Positions 54,829 through 54,859 of a DNA stretch of 54,859 nt are shown piece by piece. The stretch covers positions 1-54,859 of the forward strand of contig JAMCVZ010000001.1 of NCBI GenBank assembly GCA_023476565.1. The letters run 5' to 3'. The notes beneath the pieces are model-generated. The model saw only the letters and a list, made by a program, of their open reading frames with translations, did no database searches and had not been told where the DNA came from. Made by a program: the position numbers and the translations under genes. Origin of the DNA: Nitrospirota bacterium (lineage in GTDB: Bacteria > Nitrospirota > Thermodesulfovibrionia > Thermodesulfovibrionales > Dissulfurispiraceae). Within the stretch, counting starts at the first letter, position 1. Each line of letters begins with the position of its first letter.

Positions 54829-54859
54829 ATGGGAAATTATAGCAAACATGTAGGACTGG
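54829..54859 (+). CDS. IS110-type transposase, first codons only
   Basis: The window ends ten codons into this frame. MGNYSKHVGL is typical of the N-terminus of IS110-family DEDD transposases, in which VGLDVHK usually follows. GGAGG nine bases before the ATG supports a start. Partial and based on ten residues, so only moderately sure. Confidence 0.6.
   Translation, partial: MGNYSKHVGL

Overview
The window is 54.9 kb of a Gram-negative chromosome with an outer membrane (LolC/LolD, a TonB-dependent receptor, GmhA) and probable type IV pili or pseudopili (prepilin peptidase). Gene content and order suggest a Nitrospirota- or Desulfobacterota-like bacterium. That placement is inference: there is no rRNA in the window and I could run no search. 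Nearly everything is housekeeping. No tRNA, rRNA or CRISPR array was seen.

Layout. (1) 1-1645: end of an OmpR-type two-component pair, divergent from a small HMA metallochaperone (1955-2161). (2) 2201-8753, minus strand: the classic translation cluster thrS-infC-rpmI-rplT-pheS-pheT, with a possible L20 leader before rpmI. (3) 8829-12645, minus: lolD, a small anchored protein, lolC, lysS. (4) 12797-24848, plus: tpiA, secG, a peptide-binding lipoprotein, an ABC-2 exporter pair, a small Pro/Ala lipoprotein, rimP-nusA-recG, a coiled-coil protein, prepilin peptidase and typA. (5) 25566-26444: mtgA. (6) 26462-44498, minus: about 20 genes in tight order: pgeF, a CBS protein, tsaE, nadK, a giant SH3-TPR protein, udg, a HIT protein, gmhA, ruvCAB, queH, DUF2905, spoIID, queA, a SPOR protein, phoH, a PgpH-like HD phosphodiesterase, ybeY and a DgkA-PAP2 fusion. 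(7) 44561-51907, minus: an accessory locus with a TonB receptor, a 30-residue Cys peptide, a radical SAM/SPASM maturase, a half-length MFS protein, a binding protein and a hybrid sensor kinase. (8) 51983-54859: a decayed IS, the nnrE-nnrD fusion, repeat debris and the first codons of an IS110-type transposase.

Most striking result. At least 20 sites carry a family of hairpin elements of about 35-120 bp, usually 60-100. Their arms are degenerate tandem heptamers (types GTAACGA, GTGAGAA, GCGTAAT, GCAAAAT, CCTATTG, AAATTGG), and several share a conserved loop. They sit between genes, supply the stop codons of several genes, and are inserted in frame inside ybeY (twice), queA (twice), ruvC and udg. 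In-gene copies of one type are read in the same orientation and frame and give the same peptide (SNELK..KE.E..SPVTR). This resembles Rickettsia palindromic elements but has a period-7 architecture. One copy appears to encode the hydrophobic core of the SpoIID signal peptide. A second, unrelated 80-115 bp element bounded by GGGGACTGTCCC occurs three times, once inside queA.

Other points. infC (AUA), thrS (AUU) and the peptide-binding lipoprotein (AUA) appear to use non-canonical start codons placed by good Shine-Dalgarno sequences. The divergent lysS and tpiA promoters predict leaderless mRNAs. PheT lacks its usual N-terminal OB domain. The peptide/radical SAM locus is a plausible undescribed ribosomal peptide natural product (RiPP) system.
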